From an uncultured Bacteroidales bacterium (GTDB taxonomy: Bacteria > Bacteroidota > Bacteroidia > Bacteroidales > UBA932), in assembly GCA_944323245.1 (NCBI GenBank), contig CALURT010000014.1, positions 1-64,000 of the forward strand: 64,000 nt of DNA, in the 5' to 3' direction. This document shows, piece after piece, positions 52,466 to 61,348 of the stretch. The position numbers and the translations under genes are program-made. Below the pieces are notes generated by a model, which did not search any database, was not told the origin of the DNA, and saw only the letters and a list, made by a program, of their open reading frames with translations. Position 1 is the stretch's first letter; every line of letters begins with the position of its first letter.

Positions 52466-53509
52466 TCAGTCGTCGAGCATCTGCTGCAGAATGTTCCCGA
52501 GCGGTCCGCTTTCTATCAGGAAGCCGTCATGACCGTATTTGGACTTTATCTCGGCATACATCGCCCTGTCGATATGCTCTGCCATGAATTTCTGCTCCTC
52601 TACCGGGAAAAGATTGTCGCTGTCTATCCCGACTATCACCGTATCCGCCTTGATACGTTTCAACGCAGCCTCGACTCCTCCCCTGCCTCTGCCTATGTTG
52701 TGGCTGTCCAGCGAGTATGTCAGGCAATAGTAGGAATATGCGTCGAACCTGTCTATCAGCTTCTTGCCCTGGTACTGCTGGTATGAGCAGACCTTGTCGG
52801 CAAAAAGTTTGTCCGGATCGCTTTCGGCCTGGGATTCGTTATAGCAGATATAATTCCTATAGGAAATCAATGCGATGGCCCTGGCGCATCTGAGCCCGGC
52901 CTGTCCCCCTTTGAGACTTCTGCATTCCCTGAATGTAGGGTCGGCCTCCAATGCCATCCTCTGCGACTCATTGTATGCGGTGACCCATGGAGTGACCCGC
53001 GCCCCGCAGGCGGACACAAGGCTGCGCTTCATGATTTCCGGCTCCATCACCATCCATTCCAATGCCTGGAAACCGCCTATCGAGCCCCCTATCATAAGGT
53101 CTATCCTTTCCACACCCACATGCTTGCGCACGAGAATATTGGCATTCACTATGTCCCTTACGGTAATTTTCGGAAAATCGAAATAATAAGGCCTGTCAGT
53201 CCCCGGCTTGACGGAAGCAGGCGAAGTGGACCCGTAAGGCGAACCGAGCATGTTCACGCATATCACGAAATATTTTTCCGGATCGATGATTTTTCCCGGA
53301 CCGACCAAATCAGGCCACCAGTCCTGAGGATCTGAATTGGCCGTAAAGGCATGGCATATCCACACGACCTTCCTCCCGTCTCCCGGACCCTTGTACGGTA
53401 TGTCGGAGCAGTGATACCTGACAGTCAGGCCGTCGAGATGCTCCCCGCTTTCAAGTAAGAAACTTCCGTTATGATGATATTCGCAAACTGTCATTTCCCA
53501 TTTATTCAC
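52466..53509 (-). CDS. metX: homoserine O-acetyltransferase
   Basis: 347 residues with the alpha/beta-hydrolase fold of MetX. The catalytic Ser is in GGSIGGFQALEW (about residue 143), Asp in VIVGIDSDNLFPVEEQ and His in KYGHDGFLIE. NMLGSPYGSTSPAS is the family fingerprint. It transfers acetyl from acetyl-CoA to homoserine, the first committed step to methionine. First gene of the metX-metY-asd run. No SAM or other riboswitch fold is apparent in the ~40 free bases upstream. Confidence 0.94.
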   Translation of the reverse strand: MNKWEMTVCEYHHNGSFLLESGEHLDGLTVRYHCSDIPYKGPGDGRKVVWICHAFTANSDPQDWWPDLVGPGKIIDPEKYFVICVNMLGSPYGSTSPASVKPGTDRPYYFDFPKITVRDIVNANILVRKHVGVERIDLMIGGSIGGFQALEWMVMEPEIMKRSLVSACGARVTPWVTAYNESQRMALEADPTFRECRSLKGGQAGLRCARAIALISYRNYICYNESQAESDPDKLFADKVCSYQQYQGKKLIDRFDAYSYYCLTYSLDSHNIGRGRGGVEAALKRIKADTVIVGIDSDNLFPVEEQKFMAEHIDRAMYAEIKSKYGHDGFLIESGPLGNILQQMLDD

Positions 53510-53552
53510 AACAAACCTGCGAAGATACCAATATTCGGATAAAAAACAAAGC

Positions 53553-53584
53553 AGGGTGGCCCAAAAGGAATCTCAGGCCACCCT
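53553..53584 (-). terminator. terminator of the amino-sugar salvage operon
   Basis: AGGGTGGCC and GGCCACCCT form a perfect 9-bp stem with a ~14-base loop; on the minus strand GCTTTGTTTTTT follows. It lies 26 bases after the MFS transporter gene. Confidence 0.88.
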
Positions 53585-53609
53585 CTTAAACGTCTCCGTT
53601 ATATGACAC

Positions 53610-54815
53610 TTACCGGGATTTCTGTCTGTAACCGATATATGCGTAATACATGATGAACAGGAAGCACGGAATCCCTATCCAGTATGCGGCCTGGCTTCCG
53701 ACCCAATCCTTGAGGAATCCGTACAGCAACGGTATCACGGAACCGCCTGCAATGCAGGCCACGAGAATGGACGAACCGGTCTTTGCAAAGCGGCCCAGCC
53801 CTTTCAATGCGAGAGGGAATATGGCCGGATACATCACGGAACATCCGAATGTCACTATCATGACCGCATATACCGACAGCCGCGGCGGAAGGAGCACGAC
53901 CCCAAGCGTTCCGGCAACCGCTATCCATGAATGCAGACGCAAGGCTCCACTCTGACTCAGATACTTCGGAATCATGACTATTCCGAAAACGTATCCTGCC
54001 ACCATGCCGATGCTCGGTATCAGGGCGTATTGTTCCGGATTCGGCAAAGCCAGACTTACTGCGTAGTCCACGGAACTTGCCATGGCAATGGTCTCAATCC
54101 CGACATACATGAACAGCGCAATGCTTCCGAGAATAAGATGCGGGAATTGCCATATCGATGTCTTGCCTTCATCGGCATTGTCAGAGGCCTCTTCATCGCC
54201 CTCCTGCTCTCCGAACGGGATTTCCTTGAGCGGCGAAAGCCATACGAGCAGTCCGAGGATGACGAAAATGCCTGCAAGCACATAGAACGGGAAGATAATG
54301 TCAGCGAGAACCATCGAATCGAGAGACTTGCCGACAAGCCACGAAAGGAAGAGCGGGGACACCGGCCATGCGATGATGTTGCAGATGCCCATAATGCTGA
54401 TTCGCCGTGCCGCCGTGTCAATCGGCCCGAGATAGGTGGCATACGGATTTATTGCAGCCTGCAGGACCGTATTCGCCGTGCCGCAGACAAACGAAGCCAC
54501 GAGGAAGAGCGGAAGGCTCTGCAATTTCGCCGAAGGCACGAAAAGCAGGAATCCGACCGCAAATATGGCGAATGACAGGACAATCGTCCTGCGGTAGCCT
54601 ATCCTGAAAATCACGGAAGTCGCCGGATAGCTGAATATCAGGAAAGCGGCAAACGTCGCTGCCAGAATCATGTAGGACTGCCCTGACGACACTTCGAGGG
54701 CATTTTCGAGCAGCGGCACGATATAGCTGTTCACCCCGAGGGCGAAGCCGACCGTGAAAAACATCATCCCGATGATTGCAAGCGGGATGGCATTACCTGT
54801 CCTTCTGTCACTCAT
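53610..54815 (-). CDS. FHS-type MFS sugar importer
   Basis: About 401 residues from the ATG at 54815, twelve membrane helices. Family marks of the fucose/glucose/galactose symporter group (FucP, GluP, NagP): FFTVGFALGVNSYIVPLL in TM1, TANTVLQAAINPYATYLGP in the TM4 region, and FGCSVMYPAIFPLAL in the C half. It overlaps the kinase gene by eight bases (ATGAGTGA), implying coupled translation. Because it shares an operon with an amino-sugar kinase and MurQ, N-acetylglucosamine or N-acetylmuramic acid is the likely substrate. Last gene of the operon. Confidence 0.87.
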   Translation of the reverse strand: MSDRRTGNAIPLAIIGMMFFTVGFALGVNSYIVPLLENALEVSSGQSYMILAATFAAFLIFSYPATSVIFRIGYRRTIVLSFAIFAVGFLLFVPSAKLQSLPLFLVASFVCGTANTVLQAAINPYATYLGPIDTAARRISIMGICNIIAWPVSPLFLSWLVGKSLDSMVLADIIFPFYVLAGIFVILGLLVWLSPLKEIPFGEQEGDEEASDNADEGKTSIWQFPHLILGSIALFMYVGIETIAMASSVDYAVSLALPNPEQYALIPSIGMVAGYVFGIVMIPKYLSQSGALRLHSWIAVAGTLGVVLLPPRLSVYAVMIVTFGCSVMYPAIFPLALKGLGRFAKTGSSILVACIAGGSVIPLLYGFLKDWVGSQAAYWIGIPCFLFIMYYAYIGYRQKSR

Positions 54816-55665
54816 GTCCGTACATTCTGTGATATTCGACAAGACCCTCCATAGGAGCCTGGACTATCTTTCCGACCTGCATTCCGTATTTCTCCACGAC
54901 AGGTTCAAGCAAATCCCTGAAATGGAAAGCCACCGAGCCTACGGCATTGAAGGTATATGACCTGTAATCCTCATAGTGGGTGACTATCCTCTCGAAAAAC
55001 TTGCAGAACGCATCGGTAACGAGTTCCGGAAAATACGGGTCGGTGTCCGTGTTCTTCCTGATGAACTTTGCAAACTGGGCGCAGAACCGGTTCGGGAACG
55101 GCCGGGTGTATATTATGTCGAGAAGTTCGTCGTTGTTGTGCCCGAGAGCCTCGCCGACAAGGGAATACACATGTTCTGGCATGTTGCGTCTGATATAGTC
55201 CGTTATCAGGCGTTTCCCGAGATAGGCGCCGCTGCCTTCGTCTCCGAGGATGAAGCCGCAGGAATCCACGTTGTGACACTCGTCATGGCCGTCATAGAGA
55301 CATGTGTTGGCCCCTGTGCCAAGTATGGCGGCGAATCCCGGTTCGGAACCGAGAAGGGCACGGCAGGATGCAAGCGTGTCCATCGCTATGAAAACGGTTT
55401 CAGCATTCCCGAATACCTTGAGCAGGGTTTCGGTCATGAAAGGGTACTGGAGGGGTGTGACTCCGGCACCGTAGAAATGAATTTCAGTGACTTCCTTTTC
55501 GGGAAGCGACTCCGGCATGTTGAGCCGGATATCCTCCACGATGGATTCTCCGCTGATATAGTTCGGGTTATATCCCTGGCTTATGAAGGATATACGTTCC
55601 CCGCCCTGTCTTGAAATGCACGCCCATTCGGTCTTGGATGCCCCGCTGTCTGCAATAAGAATCAT
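54808..55665 (-). CDS. BadF/BadG-type amino-sugar kinase (GlcNAc/MurNAc kinase)
   Basis: 285 residues of the ASKHA fold. Phosphate-binding loop 1 is DSGASKTEWACI at the N-terminus; loop 2 and adenosine parts are LGTGANTCLYDG and GFILGDEGSGAYLGKRL, typical of N-acetylglucosamine kinases and of MurK, the MurNAc kinase of Tannerella and Clostridium. The product, MurNAc-6-phosphate, would be the substrate of MurQ encoded in the same operon; GlcNAc is the alternative. Coupled to the MFS importer gene downstream; 12 bases after the transglutaminase-like gene. Confidence 0.88.
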   Translation of the reverse strand: MILIADSGASKTEWACISRQGGERISFISQGYNPNYISGESIVEDIRLNMPESLPEKEVTEIHFYGAGVTPLQYPFMTETLLKVFGNAETVFIAMDTLASCRALLGSEPGFAAILGTGANTCLYDGHDECHNVDSCGFILGDEGSGAYLGKRLITDYIRRNMPEHVYSLVGEALGHNNDELLDIIYTRPFPNRFCAQFAKFIRKNTDTDPYFPELVTDAFCKFFERIVTHYEDYRSYTFNAVGSVAFHFRDLLEPVVEKYGMQVGKIVQAPMEGLVEYHRMYGHE

Positions 55666-55677
55666 GATACCAATCCT

Positions 55678-56697
55678 TTAGAAATCAAGTTCGCTGTATC
55701 TGCCGTTGAATGTTTCCATATATGACCATGCTTCATGGTTGCCGAACGTATTGTTGTTGTTGGAGGCATCGCAGAGATACCAAACCCCATCAACATACAG
55801 CTCGGCCATCACATGGCCTATGACTCCGCTTGAATACATACACTGCGCATGGCGGTACCTCGACGGAATGCCTGCTGCACGGGCCATGGCCACGATGCCA
55901 TGAGTAAGGTCGCAGCAGTTGCCTGCCTTGTCCTCTATCGTCTTGACGGCACCTCTTTCAGTATTGTAGTAGTTTTCATACTCCCATTCGTCGCGTGCAT
56001 ATTCGAAGATTGCCTTGGCCTTGTCATAGTCGGTGGTCGCATTCCCTATGGCCTTCTCCATTTCGGCGATGACAACCGGAGATGTCACTTCGCAGTTCTT
56101 CGTTTCCCTGAGGAAGTCAGAATGCCATGTGGATATGGTCTCCGGGAGGACGTTGTTTTCGGCAAAATAATCGAAAATCCTTGCAAGCATGACAGCGAAT
56201 GCATTGATCGTCAGCTTGGTACTGTACTGCGAGCCGTCAGGGTCGGTGTGTTCGGATTCCACCGTGCAGTAGTTTGCGAACCTGTTGTTGGTCACGGCAT
56301 AGTCGTAGTTGTTGTCAAGGACGGTCATGAATTCGTCCAAGGTCATTTCGTCCTTGTCGATGGTATTGTTGGCATTGCTGCTCGGGGCCGCCACGTCTAT
56401 GAAGTCGGCTTCATTGTCCTGCCACGTATCCGGTTCCTCCTTGATTTTCTTCAGAATCACGCAGCCTGCCGCAATGTATTCTCCCCTGTCAAAATCTATC
56501 GCCTCGACATTTATCGTGGACGGCATTTTGTCGTTCTCAAGGAAATATCCGTATGCCGACGCCATGGCCTCCACATAGTATCCGTTCCAGCCGGTAGCGG
56601 TAAATTCCCCGTTCCCGGTATCCGGATTATCAGGGGTCTTTTCGCAGCCGCATATCAGCAATGCAATTGGTAGTACAAGTGTTATTATGCGTTTCAT
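55678..56697 (-). CDS. transglutaminase-like lipoprotein with pseudomurein-binding-like repeats
   Basis: 339 residues. Lipobox LLICGCEKT (Cys 18). Residues about 35-85 and 117-200 hold two or three repeats of the form hydrophobic helix - NDKMPSTINV or NNVLPETIS - helix, which resemble pseudomurein-binding repeats. A transglutaminase-like cysteine peptidase domain follows (about 210-339) with a full triad: Cys261 in AGNCCDLTHG, His295 in IGHVMAEL and Asp310 in LCDAS. Such domains cut peptide bonds, in cell walls among others. It has its own possible -7 box and lies inside the MurQ operon, which suggests a wall-peptide role. Confidence 0.78.
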   Translation of the reverse strand: MKRIITLVLPIALLICGCEKTPDNPDTGNGEFTATGWNGYYVEAMASAYGYFLENDKMPSTINVEAIDFDRGEYIAAGCVILKKIKEEPDTWQDNEADFIDVAAPSSNANNTIDKDEMTLDEFMTVLDNNYDYAVTNNRFANYCTVESEHTDPDGSQYSTKLTINAFAVMLARIFDYFAENNVLPETISTWHSDFLRETKNCEVTSPVVIAEMEKAIGNATTDYDKAKAIFEYARDEWEYENYYNTERGAVKTIEDKAGNCCDLTHGIVAMARAAGIPSRYRHAQCMYSSGVIGHVMAELYVDGVWYLCDASNNNNTFGNHEAWSYMETFNGRYSELDF

Positions 56698-56716
56698 AAT
56701 TTTTATCGGTTATTCG

Positions 56717-56724
56717 CAAAAATA
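56717..56724 (-). promoter_or_regulatory. possible internal -7 box
   Basis: TATTTTTG on the minus strand fits TAnnTTTG, 20 bases upstream of the transglutaminase-like gene; could give separate transcription of the last three genes. Confidence 0.4.
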
Positions 56725-56744
56725 TCCTTTCCTGTCGTCTCGAA

Positions 56745-56788
56745 CGGAGCGCAAAGCACGCAGTTACCACTCCGTGCTTTGCACTCCG
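56745..56788 (-). terminator. hairpin inside the salvage operon
   Basis: CGGAGCGCAAAGCACG and CGTGCTTTGCACTCCG pair with one mismatch around a 12-base loop, between the 757-residue lipoprotein gene and the transglutaminase-like gene. No U-tract follows, so it may be an attenuator, a processing or stability element, or a REP-type repeat. Confidence 0.5.
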
Positions 56789-56818
56789 GCCGATATGACA
56801 GTACTGCAAGACGCCGCT

Positions 56819-59092
56819 CTAATTGAGGTGATGCGTCTCGAATGTCTGGTCTTCAGACACGCTGCTCAGGTCTTCAAGATTGTTGTCGAGCATGTACTTG
56901 AAGAAATAAGCGTAGGTAACGATGGCCCTGTGGGCGCTGAAACAGCCGTAATACCCTGCAAGCTGTCCGGCAGCATATCCGCACATGTTGGATATGGAAC
57001 CGTTGTTTATCGGATAGTTGGTACTCCTCTGAGCGAAATTGTCGAGGATGTCCATCTTCACGAGTTCTTTACCGTCTGCAGTGTTCGGGTCACCCATCCT
57101 GAGGCCGCCGCCGTTTCCTGTCGTGACATTGCCTGCCGCAGTGGATCCGCTCTCGTTGTACGGAGCGTTACCCCAGACGTACTGGTGTGTTCCCGGAATG
57201 GCGTCGGACATGGTTGCCGGCTCTACGGTTTCGAATGTGCCGTTTCCTCCTGTGGTGCTGTTTCCGTCATATCCGCGAAGAAGCAGATAGGAACGCATGG
57301 CTATTTCAAGCATGTCTGCCGTACCGAATGTCGTCTCGCCGACGGTGATTGTGGTCTCCAACGGAATATAGTGGGCGTTCTCCACGTTCAATGATACATT
57401 GTCACCTTCCGTCACTTCTCCCGGACCTTCGACATAGTTGACTGTTCCTACTGTCTTTTCCCATACGTCAAGGACTGTCACATACTCTGTCGCAAATTCC
57501 TTGATGGTATAGGCCAACGGGGCAGATGCCTGTGTGATTTCCACGTTCACCGTTGTAGTTCCGTCAGTAAATACGACTGTAGCGTTGCGTGCCACGGAAG
57601 TATTGGCTTCTACCTTGATGGAAACTGGCGTCCCTTCCGTGCTGACCCCACCGGTAGCCGGTTCTATGGTCACCCATGATTCGCTGCAGGTAGCAGTCCA
57701 TTGGGCTTCGGTAGATATTACGTTGACAGTCTTTGTCTCCTCAGCTGCTGAGTAGTTGAGAGTAGAGACATCCAACCTCAGGGAAGCCTGTGTCAGTACA
57801 GGATCATAGAAAAGGACTGTCGTGAATGTCTGGTCAGGAGAAATGCCTTTTGCATCGGAAAGTCCGTTTTCAAGCATGTACTTGAAGAAGTGTGCATATG
57901 TAAGCAATCCTCTCTGTGCACTGAAGCATCCGTAATACCCTGCAAGCTGTCCGGCAGCATATCCGCACATGTTCGGGATAAGCATGTCGTAATTCCACGG
58001 ATAGTTCACTGCCCTTTGGGCAAAGTTGTCGAGAATGTCTGTCTTCACGAGTTCGATACCGTCGGCAGTAGCGGCGTTACCCATTCTGAGCTCACCTCCG
58101 TTGCCTGTAGTACCGCCTCCCGGGGTTGTAGTACCGGCTTCGTTGAACGGAGCGTCACCCCAGTTGTAGGAATTGGTCTGCGGTATTGTGCTGGCCATCG
58201 TGTAGCCGTCGAGCGGTTCGAATGTGCCGTTTCCGGCCGTAATGCTGGTACCGTCATATCCTCTCAGAAGCAGGTACGAGCGCAGGGCTATCTCGAACAT
58301 CTCCTCCGTACCATAGGTGTTGTTCCCGACCGTAATGGTGGTCTCCAACGGCACGTAATGTGCGTCCTCCTTGTCAAATTCCTCGTATGTCGGATCTGTA
58401 GTGGCGCCTATGCCGGTCACGTAATTGACTGTTCCCACTGTCTCTTCCCAGATGTCAAGGATCTTCACATACTCGGTAGCGAAAGCCTCGATAGTAGGGG
58501 CAGGGGAAGTGTAGTCCGCCGATACGCTTTCCGGCATTGCACCGTCGGCTGCGTAAGCTGCTATCGCCCTTGCAAAGCATACGGTAGCCCTGTTCGTAGA
58601 GAAGGCGAGAGCTTCGCCGCTCCTGTAGAAAATGGTCTGGTTAGGCACCGTGCCGTTTTCGGCCATTGCCGCCATCATCCTGTCGGCGACATTTCCGAGG
58701 TCTTCGGTATTGCCTTCGTTTTCAGGACCGTTGAATACGGCGATTTCATCGGCATCGTAACTGTCCCTTTCAGGATGTTCTGCTGCCTTGTAACTCAACA
58801 CTTCGATATCTGCAGTATTACCGTCCCTTATGCTGACAAGAAGTTTTGCCATGGCATACTGGTATTGTGGAGTAGTAAGCGCGGTACCTGAAACAGTAAT
58901 TTGTTCCGGTATCGTCGTAGTCGATTCCCATTCGGCGTACATGTCCGCGATGGCTTCAACAAGGGCTGCCTGCGTAAATGTTCCTACGCTTTTGGCCGGT
59001 TCTTCGGGTTCAAGTCCGTTTTTGTCTTTGCAACCCGTGAACAGCATTGCCGTTGCCAATATAGGCAACATGAATAACTTGACTTTTTTCAT
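56819..59092 (-). CDS. large lipoprotein: duplicated unknown domain around a BACON domain
   Basis: 757 residues from the ATG at 59092. Lipobox AMLFTGCKDK (Cys 21). Residues about 38-195 hold pseudomurein-binding-like repeats (ENGTVPNQTIF, ADGAMPESVSA). A ~220-residue domain occurs twice, at 202-430 and 530-752, with long identical blocks: AHYxPLETTITVG, RSYLLLRGYDG, LVKxDILDNFAQR and NMCGYAAGQLAGYYGCFSA. Between them lies a BACON domain (about 438-522; SWVTIEP, VEANTSVARNATV). Both copies keep two Cys in the C-terminal block. I do not recognise the duplicated domain as an enzyme; the surface location and neighbours suggest cell-wall fragment binding. Confidence 0.75.
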   Translation of the reverse strand: MKKVKLFMLPILATAMLFTGCKDKNGLEPEEPAKSVGTFTQAALVEAIADMYAEWESTTTIPEQITVSGTALTTPQYQYAMAKLLVSIRDGNTADIEVLSYKAAEHPERDSYDADEIAVFNGPENEGNTEDLGNVADRMMAAMAENGTVPNQTIFYRSGEALAFSTNRATVCFARAIAAYAADGAMPESVSADYTSPAPTIEAFATEYVKILDIWEETVGTVNYVTGIGATTDPTYEEFDKEDAHYVPLETTITVGNNTYGTEEMFEIALRSYLLLRGYDGTSITAGNGTFEPLDGYTMASTIPQTNSYNWGDAPFNEAGTTTPGGGTTGNGGELRMGNAATADGIELVKTDILDNFAQRAVNYPWNYDMLIPNMCGYAAGQLAGYYGCFSAQRGLLTYAHFFKYMLENGLSDAKGISPDQTFTTVLFYDPVLTQASLRLDVSTLNYSAAEETKTVNVISTEAQWTATCSESWVTIEPATGGVSTEGTPVSIKVEANTSVARNATVVFTDGTTTVNVEITQASAPLAYTIKEFATEYVTVLDVWEKTVGTVNYVEGPGEVTEGDNVSLNVENAHYIPLETTITVGETTFGTADMLEIAMRSYLLLRGYDGNSTTGGNGTFETVEPATMSDAIPGTHQYVWGNAPYNESGSTAAGNVTTGNGGGLRMGDPNTADGKELVKMDILDNFAQRSTNYPINNGSISNMCGYAAGQLAGYYGCFSAHRAIVTYAYFFKYMLDNNLEDLSSVSEDQTFETHHLN

Positions 59093-59140
59093 AATACTTT
59101 TAGTTAAACGTGTTATGTTCAATTTTTTCGTTTTCCGCAA

Positions 59141-60499
59141 TTACTCAAGGACCAGATCGTTCACATCGGGGAATGTTCCGAGCGCATAGCGGAAAAGCAC
59201 CACGCCCGAGACGCCTGTCCCGATGAAATTGTCGCAGTCCGACCGTATGGTTCCGGCATCAAGACCGTGTACGGAAGTCCCCACATAGTCGTAAGTCTGC
59301 AACCCGGCCCATACCTGTGCATCCGTGGCGCCGGCGAAGTTCTTTGCCATGCTCTGACACCAGCTCTCCCCATAAGCGACCCCGCCGCTCTGGTACCGGT
59401 ATATCATCGGCATCAGCACATGTATGTATTTTCCCATTTGGGATGCATCCTGGCCGTAATAATAGGCTGCGTTGTTCTCTGCCATCAGGGCTGCGGAAAG
59501 GATTATCCCTTCCCCGCGGGCATCCATGGCTTCCCTTATCTGACGGCAGAACTCGGTCACGGCCCCCACAGCCGTCACTTCAGGGGACGGATTGTGGTTC
59601 GGCGCCGTGCCTCCGAAACGGATGTAGTCGAGATGTATGCCCTGTACGCCCCATTCGTCGATGTAGGCGCTTGCCTTAGCGATGATGTCATCGAAAAGTT
59701 CCTGATCATAGCGGTTCTCTTCATCGATTACCGGGCTCACCCAATTGCCGTTGCTGTAGAAACACTGTATCCATCCGTGAACCATGAGTCCTGCGTCCGC
59801 AGCAGCCTCGATGAATTTCTTTGTCTTCGTGCGTTCCTTTGACTCGAATGCCGCATAGTTCAGAAGGACGTGGTCGTAACCGAGAGCCTTCATCTGCTTC
59901 ATCAGAGCGGCATCATCAGCCGTCCATTCATTCATATAGGTACTCCAGAGCCAGATGGCATTGTGTTTCGTGTTGTCAAGGCCCATTATGATATTTTCAC
60001 GGCCGCGGGTCGATACAAGTGTCCTTGTCATCGGACCCGTACCGTCCGGCAACCTTTGGTATGAACCCGCCACCGGCAACTGCTTCTGAGGCGAAAGGCC
60101 GCTGTTGCTGAAACTGTCCACGCAGTCTCCGGATTTGTCCTTGGCAAGACGGATCTCGAACTCGGAGTCGGATGCGATTCCGGTCTTCAGGCCGCCGTCT
60201 TCCGTACTGAGCAGCATCCTTTCTCCCGGAGCGAGGACAGAACCTTCGAACTCATGCAGGACGAATCCCTCGAAATAAGCGTCATACAGAAAGAGCTTCA
60301 GCCCGGAAAGGTCGACATCGTTCCCTGAGGCGTTATACAGTTCCACCCAGGTAGTCCCGGCGTCCCTTTCGTCATGTGCCGCCACTTCGTTGATGGCAAC
60401 GCCGCTGAAAGCACGCAGGTCATCACTGCCGGTCGTTCTGCATCCGACGGCAAGGGATGCCGCAATGATTGCGGCCGCTGACATTATCGCTGTTTTCAT
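59141..60499 (-). CDS. lipoprotein with lamin-tail and GHL10-like glycosidase domains
   Basis: About 452 residues from the ATG at 60499, which overlaps the murQ stop by ATGA. Lipobox SLAVGCRTT (Cys near 20). Residues about 30-150 form a lamin-tail-like beta domain (VAINEVAAHD, WVELYNASGNDVDLSGLKLFLYD). The rest is a TIM barrel of the putative glycosidase type (GHL10/DUF4015 group): ALGYDHVLLNYA, VHGWIQCFY, GVQGIHLDYIRFGG, ILSAALMAENN. The Asp in HLDYIRF is a likely catalytic or substrate contact. Substrate unknown; the operon suggests an amino-sugar glycan. Confidence 0.77.
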   Translation of the reverse strand: MKTAIMSAAAIIAASLAVGCRTTGSDDLRAFSGVAINEVAAHDERDAGTTWVELYNASGNDVDLSGLKLFLYDAYFEGFVLHEFEGSVLAPGERMLLSTEDGGLKTGIASDSEFEIRLAKDKSGDCVDSFSNSGLSPQKQLPVAGSYQRLPDGTGPMTRTLVSTRGRENIIMGLDNTKHNAIWLWSTYMNEWTADDAALMKQMKALGYDHVLLNYAAFESKERTKTKKFIEAAADAGLMVHGWIQCFYSNGNWVSPVIDEENRYDQELFDDIIAKASAYIDEWGVQGIHLDYIRFGGTAPNHNPSPEVTAVGAVTEFCRQIREAMDARGEGIILSAALMAENNAAYYYGQDASQMGKYIHVLMPMIYRYQSGGVAYGESWCQSMAKNFAGATDAQVWAGLQTYDYVGTSVHGLDAGTIRSDCDNFIGTGVSGVVLFRYALGTFPDVNDLVLE

Positions 60500-61344
60500 T
60501 CTTCCGGAAGTTTGTCTATTATCTTGTGCTCGAAAAGATACTGTTCGGTCTTCTTCACGTTGCCGCACTGCTTTATCATCTTTTCGCAGAAATCATAGTC
60601 GGTCAAGGACGGATTGCGCTCCATGAGCATCCTGACAGAACGGTCCACGACCTTGTTGTTTATCAGGCGGACATTGACCATCCTGTTGCCCTCGATGCGT
60701 CCGAGACGGATAAGTACCGTGGTGCTTATCATGTCGCAGACGAGTTTCTGCACCGTACCGCATTTCATCCTCGTGCTTCCGGTAATGTACTCGGGTCCGC
60801 AGACGATTTCGCACGGATAGTCGGAGTATTTGGATATCGGAGAATCGGGATTTCCCACGAAAGACCCGGTAGGAATGCCGTTTTCCTGGCAATGCTTGAG
60901 GGTGGCAAGCACATACGGAGTACATCCGCTTGCGCTGATGCCCACTATGATGTCCTTAGGGCTCACATGTTTCGCCTGAAGGGTACGCCAGCCTTCCTCG
61001 ACATCGTCTTCCGCCTCTTCAAGGGCGAGAACGAGGTTTTCGACGCCCCCTGCAAGGACACACTGTATCATTTCAGGGTCGATTCCGTATGTGTTCGGGA
61101 GCTCCACCTGATCAAGGACGGACAATCTTCCGCCGGTGCCGCATCCCACATAAAACATTCTTCCCCCGTTGCGCAACTGGTGTTCGATTGCACTGATGAG
61201 CCGTTCGAGGTCCGGCAACGCCTTTTCTATGGCAAGAGGAACTTTCTTGTCCTCCTCGTTGATGTCATGAAGTATCTCTGCCACCGATTTCTTTTCAAGA
61301 TGGTCATACAGAGACGGTTGTTCAGTTACTCTAAGTGATGTCAT
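60496..61344 (-). CDS. murQ: N-acetylmuramic acid 6-phosphate etherase
   Basis: 282 residues of the SIS fold. MurQ fingerprints: LIRLG-type NEED-like INEEDKKVPLAIEKALP, GCGTGGRLSVLDQVELP, GISASGCTPYV, CEIVCGPEYITGSTRMKCGT. It removes D-lactate from MurNAc-6-phosphate to give GlcNAc-6-phosphate in the cytoplasm, committing the operon to peptidoglycan amino-sugar recycling. Start supported by the gap of four bases after the GH20 gene; its stop overlaps the next ATG. Confidence 0.96.
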   Translation of the reverse strand: MTSLRVTEQPSLYDHLEKKSVAEILHDINEEDKKVPLAIEKALPDLERLISAIEHQLRNGGRMFYVGCGTGGRLSVLDQVELPNTYGIDPEMIQCVLAGGVENLVLALEEAEDDVEEGWRTLQAKHVSPKDIIVGISASGCTPYVLATLKHCQENGIPTGSFVGNPDSPISKYSDYPCEIVCGPEYITGSTRMKCGTVQKLVCDMISTTVLIRLGRIEGNRMVNVRLINNKVVDRSVRMLMERNPSLTDYDFCEKMIKQCGNVKKTEQYLFEHKIIDKLPEE

Positions 61345-61348
61345 TGTA

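Noticed and set aside
53510-53552. SAM riboswitch in front of metX
   Set aside because: Too little sequence between metX and the terminator of the next operon, and no aptamer-like pairing was found.
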